NCBI RefSeq assembly: GCF_004851605.1
Contig: NZ_CP031093.1
Location: 2,604,692 to 2,668,691 of the forward strand
Length of the DNA: 64,000 bases
Direction of reading: 5' to 3'
Source of the DNA: Hydrocarboniclastica marina
Lineage (GTDB): Bacteria; Pseudomonadota; Gammaproteobacteria; Pseudomonadales; Oleiphilaceae
The position numbers were made by a program, and so were the translations under genes. Shown here one piece after another: positions 38,285 to 48,890 of the stretch; positions within the stretch are counted from its first letter, which is position 1; the number at the start of each line of letters is the position of its first letter. Under the pieces are notes generated by a model. The model was given only the letters and a program-made list of their open reading frames with translations. It was not told where the DNA came from and made no database searches.

Positions 38285-38462
38285 GCCGGAGCCCCCGCGG
38301 CGGCCCTGACAAGAAACCCTGTAGTGGGTCGCACACGTCCAGAGGAATCGTCTGGCCTGGCCGCCTGAAGCACTCAGCGTGAGGCTCAACGGGTGCATTA
38401 CGGCCTGATTGATTTCGCTCTTCGGGCCTTACCGATTTTTTTGTTCCCTTTGGGAGGCTACC

Positions 38463-39341
38463 GTGAAGCTGATAATCGTCAGTGGCCGTTCCGGCTCCGG
38501 CAAAAGTACCGCGCTACACGTGCTGGAAGATCTCGGCTTCTACTGTATTGACAACCTTCCTATTGGCCTGTTGGTCCCCTTAACCAATGAAGCGCTGGAG
38601 AAGGGTTCAGAGAGGCTCAGACACATTGCAGTCAGTATCGACGCCCGCAATCTGTCTGATGAAATCGCCGACTTCGAGCGATTGCACAAAACGCTCGAGC
38701 AACCCAACCTGAGTGTCGAAATTATTTATCTGGACGCTGAAGAGATGATTCTGCTCCAGCGTTTTCACGCGACCCGGCGCAAGCACCCGTTGAGCAATAA
38801 CCGTCGCTCCCTGAAAGAAGCGATCTCCCACGAGAAAAAGCTGCTCGAACCCATATCCCAGCTGGCCGACCTCTATGTCGACACCAGCGATCTGTCGATG
38901 TATGAACTACGGGATATCGTGAAGCAGCGTGTCGTAGGCCGAAAGGAGCAGGAACTCGCACTCCTGATTCAATCGTTTGGCTTCAAACACGGTGTACCGG
39001 TCGATTCTGACTTCGTTTTCGACGTGCGCTGCCTGCCGAACCCTTACTGGGACACCAGCCTGCGCAAGTATTGTGGCCTCGATCAGCCGGTGTGCGATTT
39101 TCTCGAGGCTCAGGAGGAAACGGGCGAGCTCCAGGGAGATATCGAGGCTTACCTGCGGAAGTGGCTGCCAAGTTTCAGAAACAGCAACCGCAGCTACATG
39201 ACGATATCCATAGGCTGTACCGGCGGCCAGCATCGGTCTGTATACATGGCCCAAAAGCTGGGGCTGGCCCTGAGTGAAGATTTCCCGAACGTCCAGATCC
39301 GGCACACTGAACTCCCTGATAACGGATCTGCGCAATCATGA
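38463..39341 (+). CDS. rapZ: RNase adapter protein RapZ
   Basis: P-loop protein of 292 residues. In E. coli RapZ binds the sRNA GlmZ and presents it to RNase E, controlling GlmS. Walker A GRSGSGKSTALHVLEDLG is near residues 8-25, and the C-terminal RNA-binding domain has SIGCTGGQHRSVYMAQ. The GTG at 38463 is supported by GGGAGG a few bases upstream (38452-38457). Overlaps the next gene by ATGA. Confidence 0.95.
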   Translation: MKLIIVSGRSGSGKSTALHVLEDLGFYCIDNLPIGLLVPLTNEALEKGSERLRHIAVSIDARNLSDEIADFERLHKTLEQPNLSVEIIYLDAEEMILLQRFHATRRKHPLSNNRRSLKEAISHEKKLLEPISQLADLYVDTSDLSMYELRDIVKQRVVGRKEQELALLIQSFGFKHGVPVDSDFVFDVRCLPNPYWDTSLRKYCGLDQPVCDFLEAQEETGELQGDIEAYLRKWLPSFRNSNRSYMTISIGCTGGQHRSVYMAQKLGLALSEDFPNVQIRHTELPDNGSAQS

Positions 39342-39607
39342 TCAAAGAGCAGGTATCCATCATAAACCGGCTGGGGCTGCATGCCCGTGCCGCGGCCAAA
39401 CTGGTTTCCACAGCCAGTAATTACGAGTCCCGGGTAGAAATAGCCAAGGAAGACCGGGTCGTCGATGGCAAGAGCATTATGGCTGTGATGATGCTGGCTG
39501 CCAGTTGCGGCACAGACATCAAACTCATCATTCACGGTGCTGACGAAGAGCAGGCACGGGATGCGATAGTTGCTTTGATCGCAGACCGTTTTGGCGAAGG
39601 TGAATAG
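39338..39607 (+). CDS. npr: Nitrogen PTS HPr-like protein NPr
   Basis: An 89-residue HPr homologue that passes phosphate from EI-Ntr (PtsP, not in window) to PtsN. The phospho-histidine is in NRLGLHARAAAKLV (His16 or so), and the helix-2 region is KSIMAVMMLAASCG. It overlaps rapZ by four bases. It closes the rpoN-linked cluster. Confidence 0.94.
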   Translation: MIKEQVSIINRLGLHARAAAKLVSTASNYESRVEIAKEDRVVDGKSIMAVMMLAASCGTDIKLIIHGADEEQARDAIVALIADRFGEGE

Positions 39608-39761
39608 CGCCCGCTTCGGCAGCTACCCGTAGCCCTTGTCGTTGGATAGGTTGCGCAGTTTCCGTCATTCAGCAAGAATCCGGGCCCTTCCGCCGAGGCT
39701 CGGGATCAAAAGAGTCCCGGCCAGCTAGAAGCCAGCAGATAAATAGAACTTAGGATTGTTT

Positions 39762-41123
39762 ATGGCGAGTCTGGCCGAGACAAAGACTTTCCGCCAACGC
39801 CTGCGGTCGTTGAGCGAGGCATTGGACAGCGGTTCCCTGCAGCAGGTCGCGCGTATCCTGAACGGCGGCCTCAGCCCCAGCGATATTGCCCACCTGCTTG
39901 AATCTTCTCCGCCGCGCCAGCGGACGCTTCTCTGGAGCCTGGTCGACAAGGAGCTCGAAGGCGAAGTACTGCAATACCTGAGCGATGATATCCGTAGTTA
40001 TTTCCTGAGCCAGCTGGACCCGCAGGAAGTCGCCAGCGTTATCGAATCGTTTGAGCCGGACGACCTTGCCGATTTGCTCCAGCAGCTTCCTGAAGCTGTC
40101 ATCCAGGAAGTTCTGGAGACGATGGATGAGCAGGACCGGCAGCGCGTGGAGGCCGTGCTGGCGTACCCGGAGGACACCGCCGGCGGCCTGATGAACACGG
40201 ACACAGTAACCGTCCGGCCGGATTTAAGCATCGAAGTCATCCTGCGTTACCTGCGGCGCCACAGAGCGCTGCCAGCCATAACCGACAGCCTTTTTGTGGT
40301 CAATCGCAAAGACGATTTCATCGGCGTGCTACCGCTAACAACGCTACTCGTCGCAAATCCTGCTGCAACAGTGCGGGAGGTCATGCATACCGACCTCGAT
40401 CCGATCCCGGTGACGCTGGGCGACAATGAAGTGGCTAACCTGTTCGAGCGCCACGACCTGATCTCAGCGCCCGTGGTCAGTGACAGCGGCAAGCTGCTCG
40501 GGCGCATTACTATCGACGACGTCGTCGATGTTATTCGCGAGGACGCGGCCCACTCGCTCATGGGGATGGCCGGTCTGGATGAGGAAGAAGACACTTTCGC
40601 CCCAATCCTTAAAACGACCCGGCGTCGGGCTGTCTGGCTTGGCATCAATCTGATTACCGCATTTATCGCCTCCGCCGTCATCGGTCTTTTCGAACACACT
40701 ATCGAACAGGTCGTTGCCCTAGCCGTACTCATGCCGATCGTAGCCAGCATGGGCGGTATCGCGGGCAGTCAGGCGCTGACGCTGGTTATCCGAGGTATGG
40801 CAGTGGGGCAAATCAGCCCGCAGAATATTGGCTGGCTGCTTAACCGCGAACTGATCGTGGGCGCGCTGAACGGGCTGGCCTGGGCGCTGGTGGTGGCGGT
40901 GGCGGCCGTGTTCTGGTTCAACGACCTGACGATCGGCCTGGTTATTGCCGCAGCGCTGGTCATCAACCTTGTGGCGGCTGCGGTCGCCGGCACGACCCTG
41001 CCACTGATCCTGAAAGCCCGCAAGATTGACCCCGCGCTGGCAGGCGGAGTGATACTTACCACAATCACGGATGTGATAGGCTTTGCGTCTTTTCTGGGCC
41101 TGGCCACCCTGGCCTACTCCTGA
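39762..41123 (+). CDS. mgtE: Magnesium transporter MgtE
   Basis: Inner-membrane Mg2+ channel of 453 residues. The N domain (about 1-125), two CBS domains (about 130-255; MNTDTVTVRPDLS, LGRITIDDVVDVI) and a five-helix membrane domain with VLMPIVASMGGIAGSQALTL follow in order. The N and CBS domains act as the Mg2+ sensor that gates the pore. AGGA six bases upstream supports the ATG at 39762 over a TTG at 39756. No Mg2+ riboswitch is apparent upstream. Confidence 0.95.
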   Translation: MASLAETKTFRQRLRSLSEALDSGSLQQVARILNGGLSPSDIAHLLESSPPRQRTLLWSLVDKELEGEVLQYLSDDIRSYFLSQLDPQEVASVIESFEPDDLADLLQQLPEAVIQEVLETMDEQDRQRVEAVLAYPEDTAGGLMNTDTVTVRPDLSIEVILRYLRRHRALPAITDSLFVVNRKDDFIGVLPLTTLLVANPAATVREVMHTDLDPIPVTLGDNEVANLFERHDLISAPVVSDSGKLLGRITIDDVVDVIREDAAHSLMGMAGLDEEEDTFAPILKTTRRRAVWLGINLITAFIASAVIGLFEHTIEQVVALAVLMPIVASMGGIAGSQALTLVIRGMAVGQISPQNIGWLLNRELIVGALNGLAWALVVAVAAVFWFNDLTIGLVIAAALVINLVAAAVAGTTLPLILKARKIDPALAGGVILTTITDVIGFASFLGLATLAYS

Positions 41124-41162
41124 GACGGTCTACTGGCCTCGTTCGCATCGCTGAGAGCACCA

Positions 41163-41696
41163 ATGGTTACACACAACGACAAACCCGAAGAAGACTTTTC
41201 GGAAGACCCGGACTTCAAAAGCAAGTCCCAGTTAAAACGAGAAATGCACGCTCTGCAAAAGCTGGCCGGTGAATTGATCGCTCTGAAACCGGGCCAGGTC
41301 GCCGAGATCCCCATGAGTGATACGCTCCGCCATGCTATTGAGGAATCCTGGCGCATAAGCCAGAACGAGGCCAAGCGCAGGCATATGCAGTACCTCGGCA
41401 AGCTCATGCGTTACGAAGACGTGGAGCAATTGCAGCGCGCTATTGATGGTTTTAACGCCGGCAGCGAAGAAAATACGCGGCGGTTACACATGGCTGAACG
41501 CTGGCGCGAACGGCTCATTGATGAAGACACAGCCGTGACTGACTTTATCGCCGAGTATCCGGCCGCCGATGCACAGCACCTGCGCAACCTTGTGCGGAAC
41601 AGCCGAAGGGATGTGTCACTGGAGCGCAACAGTGGGCAACCGCGAAAGCTGTTTCGCTACCTCCGTGAGCTTATCGATCAGGCAGACAGCCCTTAA
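41163..41696 (+). CDS. darP: Ribosome-associated protein DarP (YjgA)
   Basis: A 177-residue DUF615 protein involved in late 50S assembly in E. coli. Typical features are SKSQLKREMHALQKLAGELI, EAKRRHMQYLGKLMRYED and a C-terminal FRYLRELIDQ. It is mostly charged and helical, 39 bp after mgtE, and convergent with the amidase gene. Confidence 0.94.
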   Translation: MVTHNDKPEEDFSEDPDFKSKSQLKREMHALQKLAGELIALKPGQVAEIPMSDTLRHAIEESWRISQNEAKRRHMQYLGKLMRYEDVEQLQRAIDGFNAGSEENTRRLHMAERWRERLIDEDTAVTDFIAEYPAADAQHLRNLVRNSRRDVSLERNSGQPRKLFRYLRELIDQADSP

Positions 41697-41725
41697 CTGA
41701 CATCTACCGGGCCGACCCGGGATCG

Positions 41726-42562
41726 CTACAGCCGCCGGTTCTGCCATGCCGGCATGGCCCGGCGGACTTCTCCGACACGCGCGGGGTCGAGAGTTGCCAG
41801 CAACAACTGCTCACCCTCTTCGGCGGACCGTACAACTGTGCCCCACGGGTCGATCATCATGGAGTGTCCCCAGGTTCTACGCTTGCTGTCATGCTGGCCG
41901 CCCTGGTTGGGCGCGCAGACCCATACCTGATCCTCGATCGCCCGCGCCCGAAGCAACGTCTCCCAGTGGGCCTGCCCGGTGCGCCAGGTGAATGCGGCGG
42001 GCACCACGACCCAGGTTGCGCCGCGCGCGACAAGGCCTCGGTATAGTTCAGGAAAACGAAGATCGTAGCAGATAGACAAGCCGAGCCTACCCGCGGGGGT
42101 GTCGACGCAGACCAGTTCATCGCCGGGCTCAAATGTATCAGATTCCTTATAGCTGCCTTGGGCATCGCCGACCTCGGCATCGAACAGATGAATCTTGTCG
42201 TACCGCGCGACCTCTCTTCCCTGGTCGTCAATGACCCAGCAGGTTGCCCTCACCCGCGGCGCCGGCACAGGCGAGCCGTCCGGGCGAATGGCCATTGGCA
42301 GAGAGCCTGCGACAATCCAGATACCTAACTCGCGGGCCTGATCTGCCAAAAAAGAGCGGATCGGACCAGAGGTAGTGGTTTCCTGTTCGGCAAGCGTCCG
42401 CATGCCGGCGCTATAGAACGAGGCAAAGTTTTCCGGCAATACGGCGATGCTCGCGCCTTGTTCTGAAGCCTGTTTCAGAAGCTCGCGAACCCGGGCGAGA
42501 TTGGCACTCGGGTCCCGCCCACTGACCATCTGAATCAAGGCAATCTCTGCAGCAGTATCCAA
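41726..42562 (-). CDS. Carbon-nitrogen hydrolase (Nit1-type amidase)
   Basis: Nitrilase-superfamily enzyme of 278 residues. The catalytic Glu-Lys-Cys triad is visible as VLPENFASF, RYDKIHLFD and LSICYDLRFPELYR. The close match to the Nit1/NitFhit and YbeM group suggests hydrolysis of deaminated glutathione, but the substrate is not proven. The start is a TTG at 42562 with GAGGAG six bases upstream; the frame upstream lies within yhdP. It ends the mre-yhdP transcript. Confidence 0.88.
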   Translation of the reverse strand: MDTAAEIALIQMVSGRDPSANLARVRELLKQASEQGASIAVLPENFASFYSAGMRTLAEQETTTSGPIRSFLADQARELGIWIVAGSLPMAIRPDGSPVPAPRVRATCWVIDDQGREVARYDKIHLFDAEVGDAQGSYKESDTFEPGDELVCVDTPAGRLGLSICYDLRFPELYRGLVARGATWVVVPAAFTWRTGQAHWETLLRARAIEDQVWVCAPNQGGQHDSKRRTWGHSMMIDPWGTVVRSAEEGEQLLLATLDPARVGEVRRAMPAWQNRRL

Positions 42563-42596
42563 ACCTATCTCCTCAAGTATCCGGGCCGTCAACGCG

Positions 42597-45500
42597 CTAG
42601 TCGGGAACCTTGTTCCTTGTACCAGGCGAACCCGTATCAAAGATGCTCCTGAGCTTGATCTGGGGCTGTTTCCAGCTTCCGGAAACGTCATAGGTCGCAC
42701 TCGTCAGCTTGCTTAGCGGGTCGCCCAACAATTTGTCGATTATGAATAGCGCACCACCGACCGGAGCCGCCGCGCCCAGTAGCAGCGCCGCCATTGGCAA
42801 ATTCTGGGTCAAAGGCAGAACAACTACCAGTCTCATGTCGAGGCTTTCGTCGATCAGATGTGTCTGCCCAGTCAGCCTGAATGCCCCTGAAGGGCCAGCC
42901 AGCTGAAGCTCCGGATCCAGCGTTAGAACGCCATTGTCGATCACCGCCGTTCCACTTAGCGCTTCAAAACTGACGCCCGGCTTGTAAAGGTCGGAGAAGT
43001 CCAGCCGGAGCCTGCGCATGAGGGTGTCGGCGTTGAGCACGCCGAAGACACGAAATACCTGCGCCGCATTGTTCTGATCGAGTATGCGACCATCCTCCAG
43101 GCTGAGCGCGAGATCACCTTCGGCGCCGCTCAGATCGAACTTTTGTGGACTTCCCGGCCAGTTAAGGTCCACATGGGCATTCGTGGAATCACTCACCAAC
43201 GGGACTCCACCTTGCACCCATGCATTGAGATCCCGAATGCTGCCACCTTTGAGATCACCGATCAGCCGTGTCCTGCCCGGACCCCTGTCGCCGAATTGCC
43301 AAGACATGTTGCCACTGAAAATAAGACTGCCGGTTTCAGCCTCGAGGTCGCGCAGGTCAAGCGATTCCTGGCTGGATCTCAGCCGGAAACGCCAGCGGCC
43401 GTAATTGTTATCGCCCAGCCAAAGCTCCTGGATGCTTACGTCAACATCGGGGTACAGTCGTGCCTGTTCTGGTGCCAGGTCGGGCGTGGCGTCCTGCTCA
43501 CCTTGCCGTACCGGCAAGGCAAAGTGGTCAAGCTCTATCTGATAAGGGCCAGACTGCGGAAAAAGAGCGGTTCCTGAGAGCTGTTTGCCCTGAGCCTCGA
43601 CCTGCCAACCGCCACCCGCATTCGTCGCAGCAAGTGCAACCCGCCCAAGTTCGATCCCGCCAATGGCTAACTGCTGCGCTACCAAGTCTAGCTTTACTGG
43701 CAGACTGAGGCCCGCCAGAGCGTCGCCAGCAGCAGCATCCTCGCCTCCCCCACCAAGATTCTGTAGCTTGCCGGACCACTGGTCCAGATCCAGCTGTGCG
43801 ATCTCGCCCCCTACGAAGTACGTTGCCTCGACGAGCTCTGCTGACTCGCTGCCCAAGCGGATGCTCGCTGCGTCGAGTTCTCCATTTACCCAGAGGGCCT
43901 GGTACCCCAGTTGCTGGGGTTGGGGGCCGTTTAGCAGAGCCCCGTGCAGTCGCATTCTCTCGCCAGCCTCCACGACCAGGTTCCCATGGAGAACACCCGG
44001 CGTTCCGGCGGCCTTGCCGAGCGGCGCCGGAAAATCCACCGCAACTTGGTCCAGCGCTATCCGAAAGCCGACAATGGGGCTTTCCGGCGCATTTTCGGTG
44101 CCGCCGCCGAAACTGGCGCGAAGGTCATAGTCAAATTCTCCTGTGACCCATGGCAGAGGCTCTTTCAGCCAGCGTCGGGCGATTGCATCAACGGCTGCAT
44201 GCCCCCATTGATGCACCTGGACCGATGCGCCGCCGACACCGCCGGAGAGTTCAAAGTGTGCATCCCGCCCCATGAACTGCCCCTGCAGACCGTTGGCGGC
44301 GAGACCCGACCGGGTGCTATACCGGACTTCGCCGAACAGGTCAGTCCACTCCAGCCCGGATGCCAGATGCTCGATTTCAAGCCCGGCAGCGCTCAGTATA
44401 AGATCGACTTCGGTTGCCGTTTCGCTGCCGGCGGTCGGGTAGACACTGACCTTCAACGCGAGATCGGCCGTTCCGTCTACCTGCACCGTATCCCCGGGGT
44501 TTCCCATCAGCTCCCCCAACGGACTTTTTTCCAGCCAGTAGTTCAGGTCCTGCCCGGTAACCGGCGCCTTCAGATCAATGTCAACACGGGTCTCCTCGCC
44601 GAGGGTGTCCACCTGAATCCGGGACGGCTGCAGGGTAATACCCCCTACGCTGGCCCGATCAAGGTCGACCCAACCTTCGCCCCCATGGAACCGGAACTGC
44701 CCGGCCCCATTTCCAAGTTCCGGCCAGTTTTCGGCATAACGGAACACTACATCATCGAAGTCGAACACCATGGCCGAGGTGAACCGACCCTGACCGACTT
44801 TCGTTTGAGCTTCAGTTTCTGTTTCTGTTTCTGTTTCTGTTTCTGTTTCTGTTTCTGTTTCTGCGCGATCGTCAGTTGGCGCTCCGGACACCGTCGAGCC
44901 ACTGGGTGCGGTCTGCTGGATCGGGCCTGAGCCGTAATACCAGCCCCAGGGGATCTCGCCCTCCTTGATTGCGCCGGTCAGCCAGTCGTACAAAGGCTCG
45001 CCTACAGCCCCGACGGGCACAAACTGAGCGATCTGCTCATGGTTCGCGCCGGAAATACCGACCTGAAGGCCCAGGGTGTTGGTCTCGACGGGGGACAATA
45101 ACAAGTCGAAACCGCCGTTCAGGAAAACATCCTCGCGGTACTGGAACCGGAGGTCGTCGCCGCTGACCCGCCAGCCGGGGTTCTGCCATCTCCAGGTCAC
45201 TTCGCCGCTGAGGCGCTGGAACGGCCAGGCTGCCGCAAAAAGGTCGGGGAAGCCAAACACCGTATTACGGGAGTCGTACCTGACACGGCCGCCGTTGGGA
45301 CTATGTTCTACCCAGCCATCCAGCCCTTCAACGACTGGCGCGCCCCATGCCGCGTCCACAGCAGCTTGTCGCAGAGCCGCGGTCAACCGGTACTCACCCG
45401 ATTGAGGATACTCAAACACCATCTGACGAAGTTCGCCGCGGGGCCGGTAGCCGTGGAGGTACTGGGAAGCCCAGTCCGGCATCACTTCCAGTGCCCGGAT

Positions 45501-46667
45501 AAATCTGACTACGTTATCCAGCGGGACCGTATCTATTGCCAGGCGCCAACTATCAGCATCGTTTTCCCAGCTCATGTTCAATGGCCCGACCTGCTCGTCA
45601 AGCCATCGGTACCGGAGGTTGTGTGCCTGAAGCTCCCAGGCGGGATTGCAGGGGTTCGGCTCGGCGCACGGCGCGTCCAGCCGTCTTGCGGTCAGCGTTA
45701 CATCAAGGTCTTCGATGGGAGACAGGGTCTCACTCGCAGAGCGGAGTTGCAGGTAAGGCGTTTCGAGACGGGACAATAGACGGGAGACCTGGCCATTTTC
45801 AAACGTCAGCCAAGTGGATGTGCGTAAATCGAGCCCCTCCAGGCCAATCTCGAACCATTCATACCTGCTCAGAAACGCGTCAAAAAGGCGTTCTGAGCGA
45901 ATATCCAGAAAGACCGTACCGTCGAACCCGCCGCGAAAGAAATGTTTGCCTTCAAGGGTAAACCAGGCAACGGTCTCAGCGGTGTCCACCCCGATTAACC
46001 GACCAGCGGCGGAGAACACGCCTTGCTGGAACGACAGCTCAATGGATGGAATCTGGTAGCGCTGCTCATTCGCACCCGGGGTCTGAACGCGCACCCGCAG
46101 GTCGGAGACGTGTACAACAGGGTCCGCCAGTATCCGGCCAAGCCCCCTGACCCAGTCAGAAAAGCTGTGGTCGAAGTCCTCCGCAGCGGCCTCCAGCAGT
46201 TCCAGGCCCTGCGCCTCTTCGGCGGGCGGCTGCCAGAGCCCGGCCAGGCCGACGCCGCCTTCGGTGTCCTGGGTCATCGTGATATCAGCATGATTCGCGG
46301 AGAATTCACTGAACACCAGCCGGCCCCGCATGAGCGAAGAAACGGTGGCCAGACGAATACGCAGTCGTTGGAGACTGGCGTCCGGAGCACCCGGTTCGCC
46401 CACCGCGAGCCCGTCAACGACGATCACCGGGTCAAACCCGACCCAATCACCGGACAGATCATCTATCTCGACATTCCGCCCAAGCCGCTCGGTCAGGAGA
46501 GCTTCTACATCGGCTTCGTATACGCCCACCTGGGTTATCAGGTAGCGCCCGGCGCCCACATAGAGCGCAGTGACAACAAGCGCCAGCAGAAGAACAGCGC
46601 CGGCAATGCGGATCATCCAGCGTAGAGGCCCATAGCGTTTCACGGGCTCAGCAGCACTCATAGTCAA
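42597..46667 (-). CDS. yhdP: YhdP-family AsmA-like envelope protein (TIGR02099)
   Basis: Very large envelope protein of 1356 residues. One N-terminal helix (about 16-38) anchors a long periplasmic bridge rich in beta-strands. In E. coli YhdP, TamB and YdbH together transport phospholipids to the outer membrane. Typical are the DUF3971 opening (RLGRNVEIDDLSGDWVGFDP) and the C-terminal AsmA-like region (GVLNADTLMRRLRLDFSDLY) ending near a hydrophobic LPMAALLLGAAAPVGGALF. An eight-fold Glu-Thr dipeptide run lies near residue 615. It follows rng after 99 bp and precedes the amidase by 34 bp. Confidence 0.93.
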   Translation of the reverse strand: MTMSAAEPVKRYGPLRWMIRIAGAVLLLALVVTALYVGAGRYLITQVGVYEADVEALLTERLGRNVEIDDLSGDWVGFDPVIVVDGLAVGEPGAPDASLQRLRIRLATVSSLMRGRLVFSEFSANHADITMTQDTEGGVGLAGLWQPPAEEAQGLELLEAAAEDFDHSFSDWVRGLGRILADPVVHVSDLRVRVQTPGANEQRYQIPSIELSFQQGVFSAAGRLIGVDTAETVAWFTLEGKHFFRGGFDGTVFLDIRSERLFDAFLSRYEWFEIGLEGLDLRTSTWLTFENGQVSRLLSRLETPYLQLRSASETLSPIEDLDVTLTARRLDAPCAEPNPCNPAWELQAHNLRYRWLDEQVGPLNMSWENDADSWRLAIDTVPLDNVVRFIRALEVMPDWASQYLHGYRPRGELRQMVFEYPQSGEYRLTAALRQAAVDAAWGAPVVEGLDGWVEHSPNGGRVRYDSRNTVFGFPDLFAAAWPFQRLSGEVTWRWQNPGWRVSGDDLRFQYREDVFLNGGFDLLLSPVETNTLGLQVGISGANHEQIAQFVPVGAVGEPLYDWLTGAIKEGEIPWGWYYGSGPIQQTAPSGSTVSGAPTDDRAETETETETETETETETEAQTKVGQGRFTSAMVFDFDDVVFRYAENWPELGNGAGQFRFHGGEGWVDLDRASVGGITLQPSRIQVDTLGEETRVDIDLKAPVTGQDLNYWLEKSPLGELMGNPGDTVQVDGTADLALKVSVYPTAGSETATEVDLILSAAGLEIEHLASGLEWTDLFGEVRYSTRSGLAANGLQGQFMGRDAHFELSGGVGGASVQVHQWGHAAVDAIARRWLKEPLPWVTGEFDYDLRASFGGGTENAPESPIVGFRIALDQVAVDFPAPLGKAAGTPGVLHGNLVVEAGERMRLHGALLNGPQPQQLGYQALWVNGELDAASIRLGSESAELVEATYFVGGEIAQLDLDQWSGKLQNLGGGGEDAAAGDALAGLSLPVKLDLVAQQLAIGGIELGRVALAATNAGGGWQVEAQGKQLSGTALFPQSGPYQIELDHFALPVRQGEQDATPDLAPEQARLYPDVDVSIQELWLGDNNYGRWRFRLRSSQESLDLRDLEAETGSLIFSGNMSWQFGDRGPGRTRLIGDLKGGSIRDLNAWVQGGVPLVSDSTNAHVDLNWPGSPQKFDLSGAEGDLALSLEDGRILDQNNAAQVFRVFGVLNADTLMRRLRLDFSDLYKPGVSFEALSGTAVIDNGVLTLDPELQLAGPSGAFRLTGQTHLIDESLDMRLVVVLPLTQNLPMAALLLGAAAPVGGALFIIDKLLGDPLSKLTSATYDVSGSWKQPQIKLRSIFDTGSPGTRNKVPD
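44815..44862 (-). repeat. Eight perfect GAAACA hexamers inside yhdP
   Basis: On the minus strand the unit GAAACA is repeated eight times without a mismatch and is read as Glu-Thr. The period of six keeps the frame, so gain or loss of units by slippage would lengthen or shorten the run without truncating YhdP. Confidence 0.92.
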
Positions 46668-46766
46668 TATTCCCGGGCAAGCTCATTCAACGACTGGCAT
46701 CGGTCACAAAGCGCCGTACCGCCGGGCTGAATTACCAGAGCATCCTTCCATGTTGAATACGACTTT

Positions 46767-48257
46767 CTAGAGCAGTACGACGTCATAGTTTTCCTGACTA
46801 TAGAGGAGTTCCACCTGAAACTTGATGGTCTTCCCAATAAAGGTTTCCAGGTCGGCCACGTTGTCAGATTCTTCATCGAGTAATCGGTCTATCACCGCCT
46901 GGGAGGCCATGACCAGATAATTCTCTGCCTCATAGGCTCGGTTGATCCGCAGGATCTCACGAAAAATCTCATAACAGACGGTCTCAGGCGTTTTCAGGAA
47001 GCCCCGCCCCTCACAGATCGGACAGGCTTCGCACAGCACCTGCCCCAGACTCTCAGTCGTCCGTTTGCGGGTCATCTCGACCAGGCCCAGCTCCGACACA
47101 CCGGTTATCTTGGTGCGGGCATGATCACGTTCGAGCATCTTCTCAAGCATGCGCAGGACCTGGCGCTGGTGCTCGAGGTCTTCCATGTCGATAAAGTCAA
47201 TGATGATGATACCACCGAGGTTCCGCAGCCTTAGCTGCCGACTGATGGCGCGCGCCGCTTCCAGATTGGTCTTGAAAATTGTCTCTTCGAGATTGCGATG
47301 ACCGACAAAAGCGCCGGTATTGATGTCAATCGTGGTCATCGCCTCCGTCTGGTCGATAATCACGTAGCCACCGGACTTCAGTTGAACCTTGCGGCTTAGC
47401 GCCCGCTGAATCTCTTCCTCAACGCTGTAGAGATCAAACAGAGGTCGCTCGCCGGGGTAGTACTCAATCTTATCGCCCATCTCGTGGACAAACTCTTCGA
47501 CGAAAGCCATCACCCGCTGATAGCTTTCACGGGAGTCGATCCTGACCTTTTCGGTCTGGGAACGAATCAGGTCCCGCACCGTGCGCAGGAACAGGGGCAG
47601 ATCCTGGTAAATAATGGCGGGTGCCTCAACTTTGTCGGTGCGTTCAAGCATCGACTTGCTCAGGCGGTTCAGGTAGGTCATATCCGCGATAAACTCGTCC
47701 CGCCCTGCCCCTTCCGCAGCAGTTCGTACGATATAGCCACCGCGACTGAGGTCGAGTGTGGCGCCACATTCCTCAATCAGTCCACGCAGGCGATCCCGCT
47801 CGGCTTCATCTTCGATTCGCTGGGAAACACCAACATGGCTCACATAGGGCATGAAGACCAGATAACGGGACGGGATCGAGAGCTGGGTGGTGAGTCGGGC
47901 GCCTTTGGTCCCGATCGGGTCTTTGGTGACCTGTACCACCAGCGATTGGCCTTCTCGCAAAAGCGAGCGAATATCAGGGATCACCTTGGGCGCATCTTTT
48001 ACCGGCTCACCGTTTTCATCAGCAAGCGCTACGGAAACGACGTCGGAGGCGTGAATAAACGCCGCTCGCTCGAGTCCGATATCGACAAACGCCGCTTCCA
48101 TGCCCGGCAGCACTCGCACTACACGGCCCTTGTAGATGTTTCCGACAATGCCTTTGCGACTGGTGCGCTCTATATGGGCTTCCTGCAACATGCCGTTCTC
48201 GACCAGGGCAACCCGGGTTTCAACGGGAGTTACGTTTATCAGAATTTCTTCGGTCAT
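46767..48257 (-). CDS. rng: Ribonuclease G
   Basis: Endoribonuclease of 496 residues that matures 16S rRNA 5' ends and degrades some mRNAs. An S1 domain (about 35-120) precedes the catalytic core with [10 protein letters not shown] and [11 protein letters not shown], carrying the two Mg-binding Asp residues. The zinc-link cysteines lie in [12 protein letters not shown]. It overlaps maf by ATGA. Confidence 0.95.
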   Translation of the reverse strand: MTEEILINVTPVETRVALVENGMLQEAHIERTSRKGIVGNIYKGRVVRVLPGMEAAFVDIGLERAAFIHASDVVSVALADENGEPVKDAPKVIPDIRSLLREGQSLVVQVTKDPIGTKGARLTTQLSIPSRYLVFMPYVSHVGVSQRIEDEAERDRLRGLIEECGATLDLSRGGYIVRTAAEGAGRDEFIADMTYLNRLSKSMLERTDKVEAPAIIYQDLPLFLRTVRDLIRSQTEKVRIDSRESYQRVMAFVEEFVHEMGDKIEYYPGERPLFDLYSVEEEIQRALSRKVQLKSGGYVIIDQTEAMTTIDINTGAFVGHRNLEETIFKTNLEAARAISRQLRLRNLGGIIIIDFIDMEDLEHQRQVLRMLEKMLERDHARTKITGVSELGLVEMTRKRTTESLGQVLCEACPICEGRGFLKTPETVCYEIFREILRINRAYEAENYLVMASQAVIDRLLDEESDNVADLETFIGKTIKFQVELLYSQENYDVVLL

Positions 48258-48886
48258 CGATTGCCGCTTCCTGCAGTGTCTGTATTCATCCAGCTAAGCC
48301 AGACAGGCTGCCCTGCCTCACTCAGCAATTCAGCCGTTTCCTGAAGCGGTAAACCTACAACGGCGCTATAGCTGCCATAGAGCGCTGTAACAAACACAGC
48401 TGCACGCCCCTGGATGCCATAGCCGCCGGCCTTGTCCGCGGGTTCACCGGTATTCCAGTACGAGAGCAGTTCTTCTTCGGCAATCGGCCGGAAATGAACT
48501 TCTGTAATGGCCAGGCGCGCGTAGCACCCGTACTGACCTGCCAGCGCAACCGCGGTCATGACTTTGTGGGCACTGCCGGACAAACGCCTGAGCATCGCCA
48601 GGCCTTCCGCCCTGTTCGCCGGCTTGCCCAGAATATTGCCATCATGGACGACGGTCGTGTCAGACCCCAGTACCAGTGCCTCCGGGTTCTGACACAGATC
48701 GCTGCCTTTTTCCGCTTTAGCCCGGGCAAGGCGCTCAACATAGTGGGCCGGGTCTTCCGATGGGAGCGGCGTCTCATCGATGTCGACCGGCTGAACCGTG
48801 AAGGGCAGGCCTATCTGTTGCAGAAGTTCTTTACGACGGGGCGAAGCCGAAGCCAACACCAGCGGACGCAGCGGGCTTGCAGCCAT
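48254..48886 (-). CDS. maf: Maf-family nucleoside triphosphate pyrophosphatase
   Basis: House-cleaning enzyme of 210 residues that hydrolyses dTTP/UTP or modified nucleotides. The opening [21 protein letters not shown] near residues 9-29 (shortened family motif) and the [13 protein letters not shown] active-site loop are present. Position between mreD and rng indicates the YhdE branch. Overlaps rng by four bases and starts 4 bp after the mreD stop. Confidence 0.94.
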   Translation of the reverse strand: MAASPLRPLVLASASPRRKELLQQIGLPFTVQPVDIDETPLPSEDPAHYVERLARAKAEKGSDLCQNPEALVLGSDTTVVHDGNILGKPANRAEGLAMLRRLSGSAHKVMTAVALAGQYGCYARLAITEVHFRPIAEEELLSYWNTGEPADKAGGYGIQGRAAVFVTALYGSYSAVVGLPLQETAELLSEAGQPVWLSWMNTDTAGSGNR

Positions 48887-48890
48887 CTGA

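Noticed and set aside
43944-44930. A 328-codon plus-strand open frame opposite yhdP, including a Phe-Cys repeat
   Set aside because: It is antisense to a clear YhdP-family gene; the Phe-Cys run is just the GAAACA repeat read on the other strand.
47484-48344. A 286-codon plus-strand open frame opposite rng
   Set aside because: RNase G is fully supported on the minus strand; the antisense product has no motif.
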